From: Leptospira fletcheri
GTDB taxonomy: Bacteria > Spirochaetota > Leptospiria > Leptospirales > Leptospiraceae
DNA length: 64,000 bases
Assembly: GCF_004769195.1 (NCBI RefSeq)
Contig: NZ_RQET01000013.1
Span: 186,001 to 250,000 of the forward strand
Reading direction: 5' to 3'
In this document: positions 28,927-37,423 of the stretch, in pieces
Layout of the letters: every line of letters starts with the position of its first letter
How positions within the stretch are numbered: the first letter of the stretch is position 1
Translations under genes and position numbers: made by a program
Notes under the pieces: model-generated
Database searches by the model: none
The model's input: only the letters and a program-made list of their open reading frames with translations
Told to the model about the DNA's origin: nothing

Positions 28927-29638
28927 ATTCCTTATCGTCGAATCCTTTTCCTTTTCCGGTCAAAGGCACGAACTGTACGGGAATTCGATCGGATTCCTTC
29001 CAGGAATCATTCCGTTTTTTTAATGTAATCAGGAATTGGATCCCCTTTTTTTGCAGGATCGGAAGCACAGCAATCCCTTCTTCCTCTAAACAAAGAAAGA
29101 AAGGATGCTCTCTTCCCGGAACCTCCGGCAAACAGGCAGAGGATACAAGACGAACATAGCGGTTTTTCCTTCCCGCAAATTCGAATGCATCGCCGCAAAA
29201 AAGAATCCGATTTTTCACTCGATTCGATTTCCAGATCGCTAAGGTTTCCCTCGCGCGACGATACAATTCGGGTACGATCTCGACGGAGACGAGATCCGCT
29301 CCCAACTCCAGCAAGAGAGCCGTAAGATACCCCGAACCGGTGCCCACTTCCAGCACACGATCTCCACGAGATAGGGAAAGCTGTTCCAGAATATACGCGA
29401 CGATATAAGGTTGCGAGATGGTCTGACCGAAGCCGATCGGAACTGCTTTGTCCAGATAAGAGAGATCCCTTTTTTCAGCAGGCAAAAAAAGATGACGAGG
29501 AACGGATCGCATCGCTCGAAGTACCTCTACATCCGAGATTCCTCTAGAAAGAATTTGGCTCCGAACCATTTCTTCCCTTGCAGCGACGGTAGAGGGGGAC
29601 TCGAAAAGAGGCGGTGGTCCGAAACTTGGATTTTCCAT
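28925..29638 (-). CDS. pcm: Protein-L-isoaspartate O-methyltransferase
   Basis: This 237-residue SAM methyltransferase repairs isoaspartyl residues in damaged proteins. The SAM-binding motif I is DRVLEVGTGSGYLTALL. The family-specific GFGQTISQPYIVAYILEQL is near residue 70, and motif II follows as LVSVEIVPELYRRARETL. The segment after motif III (YVRLVSSACLPEVPG) is a divergent form of the usual family loop. It is convergent with ompL1, sharing its terminator, and starts 39 bases before tRNA-Phe on the other strand. Confidence 0.9.
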   Translation of the reverse strand: MENPSFGPPPLFESPSTVAAREEMVRSQILSRGISDVEVLRAMRSVPRHLFLPAEKRDLSYLDKAVPIGFGQTISQPYIVAYILEQLSLSRGDRVLEVGTGSGYLTALLLELGADLVSVEIVPELYRRARETLAIWKSNRVKNRILFCGDAFEFAGRKNRYVRLVSSACLPEVPGREHPFFLCLEEEGIAVLPILQKKGIQFLITLKKRNDSWKESDRIPVQFVPLTGKGKGFDDKE

Positions 29639-29677
29639 TGACAGCTAGCCTCTATTTCTTACCTTGGCAGTGGGTTC

Positions 29678-29750
<73 letters not shown>

Positions 29751-29754
29751 AAAC

Positions 29755-30000
29755 CTAATGCTGTTCCTTTTTCCGTTCCTCTCCCAATTTCCATAATTCC
29801 GAAAATACGACTTCCTCTACCGACTTGCAAAGCTCGGGTTTATAAAGCTTCTTTACGGGAGGCTTGGGATAGACGTGCACTTCGTCTGTATCCGGAATGT
29901 ACGTTAACATCCTCTGGATCTGATCGTTTCCTTCTATTTCGTACATCGTGTACGACATCCCTTTGGAAGGGATGATCTGGGAAGTTTCCAAATATTTCAT
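29755..30000 (-). CDS. Small conserved-type protein of unknown function (81 aa)
   Basis: The 81-residue protein starts at ATG 30000, after GAGG with a six-base spacer; a longer frame upstream is less likely because it lacks a good start signal. It contains KYLETSQIIPSKGMSYTMYE and VHVYPKPPVKKLYKPE, a soluble and acidic-basic mix with no membrane segment. I do not recognise a family. It is convergent with tRNA-Phe. Confidence 0.6.
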   Translation of the reverse strand: MKYLETSQIIPSKGMSYTMYEIEGNDQIQRMLTYIPDTDEVHVYPKPPVKKLYKPELCKSVEEVVFSELWKLGEERKKEQH

Positions 30001-30216
30001 CTTTGTCCTCGAATCGTTTCTTCTGTCGGTCGCTCCGACTTCGGGAGGAAACTCGGGAACTCCGCCGCAAGATCTGAGTCGCAGCCTGTTTTCCGGTTTC
30101 GCTAACAAGAATACCGAACGTAACTCTGCATTCTACAATATTCCTCGCCTTTGGACCTTATAATTTCGCCCTCTTTTTTGCTTGTACTCCTTCGCTTCCT
30201 ATGAATAAGGTCTTCT

Positions 30217-30843
30217 ATGTCGCAAATTCCGGCAAGAGAAGACCACGCTTTTCTGGTCGGAATCACGGGGATGATCGGAGGGGGAAAGTCCACTGCGGCG
30301 AAAATCCTAGAGGAATTGGGAGCCTTTCGGATCAGCGCGGACGAAATCGCACGAAAATACACGGATCCGGACAGTCCCATTGCCGACCGTCTTGTGGAAG
30401 TGCTGGGAACGGAAATTTTAGGGGAATCGGGCAAACCGGACAGAAAAAAAATCGCGAACCTTGTATTCGGAAATCGGGAAAAACTAGAAGAGCTAAACCG
30501 GTTAGTGCATCCTCGGATCCGGGAAGAGTTCCGTAAAATTCTGAAAGAAAAGGCGGGAGGAAGAATGGTGGCTTGGGAAGTACCTCTTTTGTTCGAAACC
30601 GATTCTTATCTTCTCTGCGACTCGACCGTTTGTGTGGTTTCCGACCCAAATACCTCTCTGCTCCGGGCGGCTGCACGAGACGGAATCTCCCTGGAAGAGG
30701 CCGAAATGCGCGCAAAAAACCAACTGACTCTCGAGGAAAAAGCGAAACGGGCCGATTCTATCATTAGGAATCTAGGGAACCTCGAGGATCTACGACAGGA
30801 ATGCGTTAAATTATTCGCGGAATTAAAAGGCAGGATGAAATGA
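30217..30843 (+). CDS. coaE: Dephospho-CoA kinase
   Basis: This 208-residue kinase performs the last step of coenzyme A synthesis, phosphorylating the 3'-hydroxyl of dephospho-CoA. The P-loop is visible as GITGMIGGGKSTAAKILEELG. The substrate and LID segments follow as ISADEIARKY, VHPRIREEF, WEVPLLFE and RAAARDGISLEEAEMRAKNQL, the usual CoaE order. AAGG lies six bases before the ATG. The start of the SPOR gene overlaps its stop by four bases. Confidence 0.94.
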   Translation: MSQIPAREDHAFLVGITGMIGGGKSTAAKILEELGAFRISADEIARKYTDPDSPIADRLVEVLGTEILGESGKPDRKKIANLVFGNREKLEELNRLVHPRIREEFRKILKEKAGGRMVAWEVPLLFETDSYLLCDSTVCVVSDPNTSLLRAAARDGISLEEAEMRAKNQLTLEEKAKRADSIIRNLGNLEDLRQECVKLFAELKGRMK

Positions 30844-31508
30844 AGGAAAAGGTATTCTACGTAATCAATCTGGACAACAAGAGAATCGCGCTCTTATCCA
30901 TGTTCTTAATCGCACTTCTCTTTTCTTTTTTCTTCTTAGGCGTTTCTATCGGAAGAAAAAAAGGACATGTGCAAGAAGATCTTTCCCTGAACCAGGGATT
31001 CGAATCTTCTTCTTCCTCCGTTCCGACCTCGGTACAACCTGCGCCGGTCGCGTCCAACTCTCTTGCCTCGGGAAATCCGCTTAAGGAAGAAGAGATCAAA
31101 TTCCGAAACCTTCCTCCCGGAACGGAAGTCGTAGATCTGCGCGCGGAGACCGCGTCCAAAAAAGAAGATCCTGCGAAACTAGCTCCGGAAGCTCCTGCCG
31201 AACCGCACAAAGAGAAAAAAATCGTCAAAAGAGAAAAGGATTCCAAAAAAGGCGGAACTTCTTCCGTCGCACAGAAATCTTCCCGCAAACACGAAGGAGG
31301 ATTTTACGTCCAAGTCGCAGCCTTCAAAGGAAAAGAAAAAGCGGACGAATTAAAATCCTCCTTGGGCGGAAAGTCTTACGTAAAAAAAACGAAGAACGGT
31401 TATTATACGGTTCGAATGGGAAACTTTTCTTCCCGCGAAGATGCTGACGGTTCGATGAAAAAACTTCCGTCTAACTTAAGAGGAAACGCTCTAATCACAA
31501 AGGAGTAA
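30840..31508 (+). CDS. SPOR-domain envelope protein
   Basis: This 222-residue protein has a cytoplasmic N-tail, one transmembrane helix (IALLSMFLIALLFSFFFLGV), a long flexible linker rich in Ser, Lys, Pro and Glu, and a C-terminal SPOR domain (GGFYVQVAAFKGKEKADELK, GYYTVRMGNFSSREDADGSM). SPOR domains bind denuded peptidoglycan at division sites. It overlaps coaE by four bases (ATGA). Confidence 0.9.
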   Translation: MKEKVFYVINLDNKRIALLSMFLIALLFSFFFLGVSIGRKKGHVQEDLSLNQGFESSSSSVPTSVQPAPVASNSLASGNPLKEEEIKFRNLPPGTEVVDLRAETASKKEDPAKLAPEAPAEPHKEKKIVKREKDSKKGGTSSVAQKSSRKHEGGFYVQVAAFKGKEKADELKSSLGGKSYVKKTKNGYYTVRMGNFSSREDADGSMKKLPSNLRGNALITKE

Positions 31509-31510
31509 AA

Positions 31511-31546
31511 GAAAGGTTCGGAAGAATCTTTCTCGGGTCTTTTTTC
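31511..31546 (+). terminator. Terminator after the coaE-SPOR operon
   Basis: GAAAGGTTC and GAATCTTTC pair over nine positions (one G-U) just after the stop codon, followed by TCGGGTCTTTTTTC. It fits a weak intrinsic terminator. Confidence 0.55.
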
Positions 31547-31574
31547 TATTGACCCGCGTGCTACGGGGGCCCAA

Positions 31575-32243
31575 GTGTTGCTAACAGAAATGGATCTGAA
31601 GGAACTCGAACCAGTTCGTCTCGCTGTAGTCAGATCCACGATTGTCCGTTTGCGCGGTACCTATTCCGATCTTCTCACGACGATCAAAGGCTACGACGGA
31701 ATCCCTCATTTTTTCGAAAACAATCTCTATGCGCCCGCTAATAAGGAAGAGCGGGATAACGCTCTGGAGAATCTTTATGAAAAATTAAAGACGGTCGCAG
31801 GCAAGGCCATGACCGACAACATACATCAAATCATTCTTCTAAATAAAATCACGGATTCCTTGGATTTCGATACGGCACGAATCGTACTGGACAATCATTT
31901 GTTGGAAGACGGAAACATCCGACAGGAATGTCTGTACGCGGCGATGGGCGAAGTCGGAAGATACGACGATAGACGGGAACAAATCCGAATGGTGGGGGAA
32001 ACGCTTCGTTTCTTTTTTTCCCTTTCCAAGCTTCCCATGGTAAAGCTGATCATGGCTCCGATCAAAGTGGCCGCCTCCATGGTCGGAGCCACTTCTCTGG
32101 TAGATACGATGGAAGCCGGTTACAACCTTTCGAGCAAGATCAAAGACTTAAACCCCTTTATAGAAGCCTTCCAGGACCGGGAAAACAGACTGATCTCAAA
32201 ACTGGAAGACGGACAAAAATATTCCTCTACGGACGGGATTTAA
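31575..32243 (+). CDS. Alpha-helical protein resembling the FFLEELY-motif family
   Basis: This 222-residue cytoplasmic protein is helical and has a motif GIPHFFENNLYAPANKEERD that resembles the FFLEELY-motif family known in proteobacteria. That assignment is tentative. A weak amphipathic-hydrophobic stretch (PMVKLIMAPIKVAASMVG) lies near residue 165. The start could be GTG 31575, after GGGGG, or ATG 31590. No partner is obvious; the gene stands between terminators. Confidence 0.6.
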   Translation: MLLTEMDLKELEPVRLAVVRSTIVRLRGTYSDLLTTIKGYDGIPHFFENNLYAPANKEERDNALENLYEKLKTVAGKAMTDNIHQIILLNKITDSLDFDTARIVLDNHLLEDGNIRQECLYAAMGEVGRYDDRREQIRMVGETLRFFFSLSKLPMVKLIMAPIKVAASMVGATSLVDTMEAGYNLSSKIKDLNPFIEAFQDRENRLISKLEDGQKYSSTDGI

Positions 32244-32367
32244 CTCCCTTCCGCTCCGAAAACCCTCCCCCCTCGGGAATCCAAAAAGAATCGCTGTTGC
32301 CAACTTTGCCTCGGCAGATAAATCTTTGCTCTGCTACAGAGACGATTTCAGAGTAGGAGAAGAGAGA

Positions 32368-33060
32368 ATGTTCATCGGTCATTACAGCGTTTCTTTTGCC
32401 TTAAAAAAAGCGGAACCCGAAACGCCTCTCTGGACCACCTTGGTTGGGGTTCAGTTCGTCGACATATTATTCATGACTTTCATCCTCTTCGGCTGGGAGA
32501 AAGTGCGGTTCGTCCCAGGACTCACCGAAACGAATCCATACGAACTCTATTTTATGCCGTACACCCACAGCCTAGCGGCTACGATCGGTTGGAGTATATT
32601 CGTTTTCTTTGCGTTTAAGTATGTGATTCTTCGAAATAAGCCGTACGAAGAAAAAACGAAAAACCGGATTTCGTTGGGCATCGGACTTTCCGTTTTTTCC
32701 CATTACTTTGCGGACCTTGCGATGCATACGCCCGACCTTCCGATCTTTCTGGACTCCGGACCCAAGGTCGGTTTGGGACTTTGGCATTATAAATGGCTCT
32801 CCATTTTCTTTGAGTCGGCGCTTACGATCCTAGGGTTGGTTCTGTATTTTCGCGCCACTTCTCCAGGAAAGGATTTTGCCGGAAAATACGGAATGCAGAT
32901 CTTCGCGGTTTTCCTTATCGTTTTGGCGGTTCTTACGCCGTTTTTACCTCCGCCTCAAAGCATACCCGAATTTTCGTTCGAGGCGCTTTTCGGGTATCTC
33001 TTGATCGCGACCTTAGGCGGATGGTTGGACACAAAACGCATCGCTAAAAAGAAAGTTTAG
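32368..33060 (+). CDS. Inner-membrane YdjM-like metal-dependent hydrolase-type protein
   Basis: This 230-residue protein has about six hydrophobic helices and histidines placed as in the YdjM (LexA-binding inner-membrane) family: FIGHYSVSFALKK at the N terminus, YTHSLAATIGW, and FSHYFADLAMHTPDLPIFLD. These His/Asp sites suggest metal binding; activity is unknown. ATG 32368 is chosen because AGGAG lies eight bases before it; an in-frame ATG 42 bases upstream lacks a signal. The VOC gene starts 14 bases after its stop. Confidence 0.72.
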   Translation: MFIGHYSVSFALKKAEPETPLWTTLVGVQFVDILFMTFILFGWEKVRFVPGLTETNPYELYFMPYTHSLAATIGWSIFVFFAFKYVILRNKPYEEKTKNRISLGIGLSVFSHYFADLAMHTPDLPIFLDSGPKVGLGLWHYKWLSIFFESALTILGLVLYFRATSPGKDFAGKYGMQIFAVFLIVLAVLTPFLPPPQSIPEFSFEALFGYLLIATLGGWLDTKRIAKKKV

Positions 33061-33073
33061 GAAAATTGAATCT

Positions 33074-33502
33074 ATGGAACCTCGAATCAGTATCGTAACT
33101 CTCGGAGTCTCCGACCTGGAAAGATCCGTTCGGTTTTATCAGGACGGTCTCAAATGGCCTTTGTCTAGTGCGAGCGAGGCGGCCATCGCCTTTTTCCGTA
33201 CCGGAGGAATCGTCCTGGCCTTATTTCCGAAAGAGGAATTGGCAAAGGATGCGGAAGTCTCTTCTAAAGGAAACGGTTTTCATGGATTCACCTTGGCCCA
33301 TAACGTCAGAGAGAAAGCGGAGGTGGATGAAACCTTGGAATTCGTCCGAAAAGCGGGCGGCAAGATTCTAAAACCCGCTCACGACGCTTTCTGGGGAGGT
33401 CGCTCGGGTTACTTTGCGGATCCGGACGATTTCCTCTGGGAAGTCGCTTGGAATCCTCACTTTCCCCTGAGAAAAGACGGAAGTATAGAATTACCGGTTT
33501 GA
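33074..33502 (+). CDS. VOC-superfamily protein (glyoxalase/bleomycin-resistance fold)
   Basis: This 142-residue protein has the two half-folds of the family, beginning ITLGVSDLERSVRFYQDGL-like residues and ending GRSGYFADPDDFLWEVAWNP. DPDD and a Glu after it are the expected metal-site region. A distinctive GFTLAHNVREK lies in the middle. It sits 14 bases after the membrane protein gene and is probably co-transcribed with it. Confidence 0.88.
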   Translation: MEPRISIVTLGVSDLERSVRFYQDGLKWPLSSASEAAIAFFRTGGIVLALFPKEELAKDAEVSSKGNGFHGFTLAHNVREKAEVDETLEFVRKAGGKILKPAHDAFWGGRSGYFADPDDFLWEVAWNPHFPLRKDGSIELPV

Positions 33503-33537
33503 AGAGCCAGAACAACTGAAACATAAGAGCATACCTC

Positions 33538-34380
33538 ATGACAAAAAAGTGGATTTTCCCGGCGCTTCCAGGAGCAATTTTAATCGTACTCGCAACGATC
33601 GTCGTTACGTTCTTGGTCGGTTTTTTATTGCATAGAGTCGGACCGATTTTAGGCCTCCGCTTAACCGAAACAAGTTTATTAGGAATTACGAATACTCTTT
33701 CGATCGGAGCGGTGGCGCTCACAGGCTGGTATTTTACCGGACGATCTTTTCGGGAGGTGTTTTCCATTCGGAAAGCGAACATTCCGGAGTCTCTGGCGGT
33801 CTTGTTGACTTGTATCGGATGGACCATTACGATTTCGGAAATCGACAATCTTTTTTCCCTGGCTCTGCCCAAGCCAGATTTCATCCTGGAAATGCTGAAT
33901 CGCCTTTTTTCGGACGAGGACCTTTTGGGAACTTCCATCGCCCTTATGGTAGTCGCGCCGTTTACCGAAGAGTTTCTGTTTCGGGGACTGATCTGGAACG
34001 GCCTTCGGGGGAATTATTCTTTTATAAAAGCCGCACTTTGGACTTCCCTACTATTCGGAATCCTGCATCTGAATCCTTGGCAATTCATCGGCGCAGGGAT
34101 TGTAGGATTTTATTTTGCCTGGCTCTTGGAGAATACCGGATCCTTGGCCCAACCGATTTTAGCTCATATGGTCTTTAACGGGTTTCCGATTTTCGTAAAA
34201 TTCGGTTTAGGAATACAAATCAACGGATATACCGGGGAATCGATGCAGAACGGACTCCTACAACCGCTTTGGCTGGATTGCATGGGAGTTACGATCACTG
34301 TCGTCGGGATCGCAATTTCCATATTTTTGTTTCGAAAAAGGGAAAGGCAGGCTTCTCATTTTTCGACAAACTATCTTTGA
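33538..34380 (+). CDS. CPBP-family intramembrane glutamic endopeptidase (Abi)
   Basis: This 280-residue membrane protein has about eight helices. The three CPBP motifs are present: the catalytic pair Glu144-Glu145 with Arg in TEEFLFRGLIW, the His in SLLFGILHLNPW, and the final HMVFNG. Bacterial members handle prenyl-CAAX-like or bacteriocin-related substrates; the substrate here is unknown. It follows the VOC gene closely. Confidence 0.9.
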   Translation: MTKKWIFPALPGAILIVLATIVVTFLVGFLLHRVGPILGLRLTETSLLGITNTLSIGAVALTGWYFTGRSFREVFSIRKANIPESLAVLLTCIGWTITISEIDNLFSLALPKPDFILEMLNRLFSDEDLLGTSIALMVVAPFTEEFLFRGLIWNGLRGNYSFIKAALWTSLLFGILHLNPWQFIGAGIVGFYFAWLLENTGSLAQPILAHMVFNGFPIFVKFGLGIQINGYTGESMQNGLLQPLWLDCMGVTITVVGIAISIFLFRKRERQASHFSTNYL

Positions 34381-34432
34381 TTCTGTGGAAAATGATTTCC
34401 TACCGGGAATGAAATCCGGTAGATTTCCCAGA

Positions 34433-34849
34433 ATGAACTCGAAACAAATCATCGTTCAATCCGCGATTGCAGCGGAGATTCAAAAAGTCTGGGATTACTA
34501 TACCGATCCTAAACACATCACCAAATGGAACTTCGCTTCCGACGACTGGCAATGCCCTTGGGCCAAAAACGACATGAGGCCGGGCGGCAAATATAGCGCG
34601 AGAATGGAAGCCAAAGACGGAAGTTTCGGCTTCGAGTTCGAGGCTACCTACGATGCGATCACTCCCCAGAAGAATTTCAGTTACACGATGGCGGACGGTA
34701 GAAAGGCGATCGTAAACTTTGAAAACAAAGATCACAAAACCCTTGTGACGGTCAGTTTCGATCCAGAAACGGAGAATCCTGTTGAAATGCAGAAAGGCGG
34801 TTGGCAGGCCATACTCGATAATTTCAGAAAATACACCGAGGCCAATTGA
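34433..34849 (+). CDS. SRPBCC/AHSA1-family protein
   Basis: This 138-residue START-like protein has the order KVWDYYTDPKHITKWNFAS, MRPGGKYSARM, and the diagnostic end ENPVEMQKGGWQAILDNFRK of the AHSA1 group. Such proteins bind hydrophobic ligands or act as cofactors of Hsp90-like proteins. ATG 34433 gives the family length; GTG 34385 would add 16 residues. Its 3' end overlaps the antitoxin remnant on the other strand by 26 bases. Confidence 0.88.
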   Translation: MNSKQIIVQSAIAAEIQKVWDYYTDPKHITKWNFASDDWQCPWAKNDMRPGGKYSARMEAKDGSFGFEFEATYDAITPQKNFSYTMADGRKAIVNFENKDHKTLVTVSFDPETENPVEMQKGGWQAILDNFRKYTEAN

Positions 34850-35030
34850 ACCGACCTGCGAAACCTCCGAGGGCTGCAAAAGCAAGCTCGATGCATCGCG
34901 TTAAAAGCGACGGCTGCACAAGCCTTACCAGATCGTTTTTAAAAAGAATTCCCACTTTTTCTCCATTTTTAACAGATTCCAAAATCTCGGAAAAGCGAGA
35001 TTTGAGTTCGCCGACGGGAAAGGATTTCAT
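34824..35030 (-). pseudogene. Shortened orphan Phd/YefM-family antitoxin
   Basis: The 68-residue frame starts MKSFPVGELKSRFSEILES and continues VKNGEKVGILF, the conserved N-terminal DNA-binding part of Phd/YefM antitoxins in Leptospira. After residue 30 the sequence loses family features and runs KNDLVRLVQPSLLTRCIELAF, then a short tail reading across the SRPBCC 3' end. The toxin-neutralising C terminus is missing and no toxin gene is adjacent. It is best read as a remnant, though the DNA-binding half could still be made. A palindrome at 35051-35065 lies just before the start. Confidence 0.72.
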
Positions 35031-35050
35031 ACCCTGAGCTTTGGCTTAAG

Positions 35051-35065
35051 TTGACAACTTGTCAA
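35051..35065. promoter_or_regulatory. Palindrome upstream of the antitoxin remnant
   Basis: TTGACAACTTGTCAA is a perfect 7-1-7 palindrome that ends 21 bases before the antitoxin ATG. Read leftwards it contains TTGACA, a -35-like hexamer. Palindromic operators at this site are normal for autoregulated Phd/YefM antitoxins. Confidence 0.5.
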
Positions 35066-35242
35066 GATACAAAATGCAGTCTACTTTCTCCCCGCGAGGG
35101 ATGCGCAGGGCTTGTCCAACGCGCGACTTAGAGACGGGATTTCAGGAAGGAAAAAAGGATCGTGTTGGATGAGCGGGACTCCGCGAACCCGAAGCAGCCC
35201 GGGCTGCAAAGCCGCGGCCATAGATACTTCCGACGGAAGCAT
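35066..35242. other. Intergenic stretch before tRNA-Leu, no gene seen
   Basis: It has several short GC-rich repeats such as GGGCTGCAAA, also found once near 34871, but no reading frame with coding features. The mixed GC and the remnant antitoxin next to it suggest decayed sequence. Confidence 0.35.
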
Positions 35243-35324
<82 letters not shown>

Positions 35325-35394
35325 GAGGACAAAGCCAGGATCCTTCGAGAATACGTGACGTCAAGCGATTCAAGAAACGGATTTTCGGAGGAAA

Positions 35395-36099
35395 TTATTT
35401 CACTTTTCGAAACAGCGGGTAAAGAGCCGCGGCAAGTTCCAAATCTTCCGGACGGGTCACTTTGATATTGTACGGATGGGATTCCGTTAATTTCACCGGA
35501 ATTCCCGATTTTTGCGCCCACGTGCACAAATCGGTGGGCTCCCCTTCTTGCGATTCCCTCGGCAAACTCTTCAAAAGATCTCCGCGAATCGCTTGGGGAG
35601 TTTTCATGAACCAGATTTTGTCCCGATCCAAAAACCGAATTCCCTTCGGTTCCTCTTCCAAAACGGTTTCATAATTTCGATCCGCTAATGTGGAAACCCC
35701 GTAACTCTCCGCCGCAACGGAAAGTCTGTCCAGGTCCGCGGCAGACACGAAAGGACGAGCGGCGTCGTGGACTAAAACCAAATCCGCATCGGAAATCCGA
35801 AGGCAGTCCAGACCGGCCAAGGTGGAACCGTGCCTTGTGATTCTTCCTTCCACAATCCTATCCCTTTCCCGCAGGTACGGAGAACAAAGCCTTTCCGTAC
35901 GCTCCATATATTCAGGATGAGAAACGAGAATGATGCTCCTGGACTTTCCCCAGTCTAGAAAGGATCTCAGGCTATGTAAGAGCAAAGATTCCCCTTCGAG
36001 TTCCAGGAATTGCTTCGGAACGGAGGAACCCATCCGAGTTCCTGTCCCTCCCGAAAGCAGTAGAATGTACAGATTCTCAGAGGGGAACCAGGATTTCAT
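35395..36099 (-). CDS. ispD: 2-C-methyl-D-erythritol 4-phosphate cytidylyltransferase
   Basis: This 234-residue enzyme uses CTP in the third step of the MEP isoprenoid pathway. The nucleotide-binding motif LLLSGGTGTRMGSSVPKQF is at the N terminus. VLVHDAARPFVS, KTPQAI and NIKVTRPEDLELA complete the IspD pattern. Its first 23 bases overlap the lysA 3' end, so the genes are co-transcribed. Confidence 0.92.
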   Translation of the reverse strand: MKSWFPSENLYILLLSGGTGTRMGSSVPKQFLELEGESLLLHSLRSFLDWGKSRSIILVSHPEYMERTERLCSPYLRERDRIVEGRITRHGSTLAGLDCLRISDADLVLVHDAARPFVSAADLDRLSVAAESYGVSTLADRNYETVLEEEPKGIRFLDRDKIWFMKTPQAIRGDLLKSLPRESQEGEPTDLCTWAQKSGIPVKLTESHPYNIKVTRPEDLELAAALYPLFRKVK

Positions 36100-37345
36100 T
36101 TTGAACGATTTGTTCCGGATTCTGTTTTTTGCGGATCAATTTGAATTCGCCGTTCGTATCCAGCAACACCTCCGGAGTCTCCGGATAGGAATTGTAGTTC
36201 TTGACCGACATGGAGGAACAATAAGCGCCCGTTCCCTCCATCACGACGAGATCCCCGATCCTAGGCTCCTGAGTGGTTCTGGATTGAGGTCCTCCGCCTT
36301 CTTCCTGGGTCAGCAAATCCCCGCTCTCGCAACAATGCCCTACGTAAACGAAGTCGCCGGCCCTTCTTTCCTCTTCTTCACGAACCGGGACCACGACCAG
36401 GGGGTGCTTCGCAGCATAAAGTGCAGGTCTCGTATTTACGTCCATCCCCATGTCCAACTTCACGAACGTAAATCCGCCTTTGCCCGTGTCCACGACGTCG
36501 TCCACTTTGGAAAGAATGGCTCCGTGATTCACCATCAGGAAAGAGCCAGGTTCTATTTCCATACGGAGCTTAATTCCTTTTTCGGCAGCAAAGGTCTCGA
36601 ACAATTGCTTTACGGGGACGCCGATGACCTGAGGATCCGTCGTTTTTTCCTCTCTCATTCTTCCCACCTTAAAACCCCCGCCTAGATTCACGATCCGACA
36701 AGTGGGGAATTTGGAAGCGATGTCCAGAGTATGCTGCGCTACCGCCTTCCATACCTCCGGATCCGAACCGGAACCGATATGGGTATGAACACGATATAAC
36801 TTCAGGTCGTATCGGGAAACCAGAGACTGGACCTTTTCCAACTCTTCGTGCCAGATTCCGAAAGAAGAAGTCCGTCCTCCCACATCCGTCTTTTTCGTCG
36901 CTCCCGAGCCTAGACCCGGATTAAAACGCACGCTGACTTCCTTGCCCGGAAAGATTTTTCCGAATTCCTCCAATTGGTGCAAAGAACAGGCGTTGAATTG
37001 CACGCCTTGCGCGACCAGATCCTTTAAGGAAGCGGCAAGTTGCTGGGACGTAAGTAAAATATCGGCAGGAAGAAAACCGGCGGCCAAGGCCCGCTTCACT
37101 TCGTGTTCGGAGGAGGCGTCGATCCGGATTCCTTTTCTTTTCAGAATTTCCAGAATGGTTCGATTCGGATTCGCTTTCATAGCAAAGCGAACCGTCAACC
37201 CGAAGGCGTTCGGAAACGCAAGAGCGGCGTCGCAACTGGATTCGATTCCCGCTCTTGTATAAACGAAGACGGGAGTGCCGAACGTTTCCGCTACTTTTCG
37301 AACTTCCGATCTTGTCAAAAATTTTAGATTTTCTATTGATTGCAT
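36077..37345 (-). CDS. lysA: Diaminopimelate decarboxylase-like PLP enzyme
   Basis: This 422-residue fold-type III decarboxylase begins with GTPVFVYTRAGIES and has the PLP lysine in VRFAMKANPNRTIL. HTHIGSGSDPEVW, VNLGGGFKVG and EIEPGSFLMVNHG form the PLP-phosphate region, and VGHCCESGDLL is the subunit-interface active-site loop. These match LysA, the last step of lysine synthesis. A related carboxynorspermidine or ornithine-type activity is possible but less likely. It is divergent from the phospholipase-like gene at 37424 and overlaps ispD. Confidence 0.8.
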   Translation of the reverse strand: MQSIENLKFLTRSEVRKVAETFGTPVFVYTRAGIESSCDAALAFPNAFGLTVRFAMKANPNRTILEILKRKGIRIDASSEHEVKRALAAGFLPADILLTSQQLAASLKDLVAQGVQFNACSLHQLEEFGKIFPGKEVSVRFNPGLGSGATKKTDVGGRTSSFGIWHEELEKVQSLVSRYDLKLYRVHTHIGSGSDPEVWKAVAQHTLDIASKFPTCRIVNLGGGFKVGRMREEKTTDPQVIGVPVKQLFETFAAEKGIKLRMEIEPGSFLMVNHGAILSKVDDVVDTGKGGFTFVKLDMGMDVNTRPALYAAKHPLVVVPVREEEERRAGDFVYVGHCCESGDLLTQEEGGGPQSRTTQEPRIGDLVVMEGTGAYCSSMSVKNYNSYPETPEVLLDTNGEFKLIRKKQNPEQIVQNEILVPL

Positions 37346-37423
37346 ACGTATGGAGGCTTTTCTAGATAGTTATAGGCCATCTTTCCGATCGGTCCGGGTT
37401 TTTTCAAAGGCAAAATTCCGATT

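Noticed and set aside
34850..35242. Possible toxin gene near the antitoxin remnant
   Set aside because: No frame of adequate length or with toxin motifs (PIN, RelE, MazF) is present.
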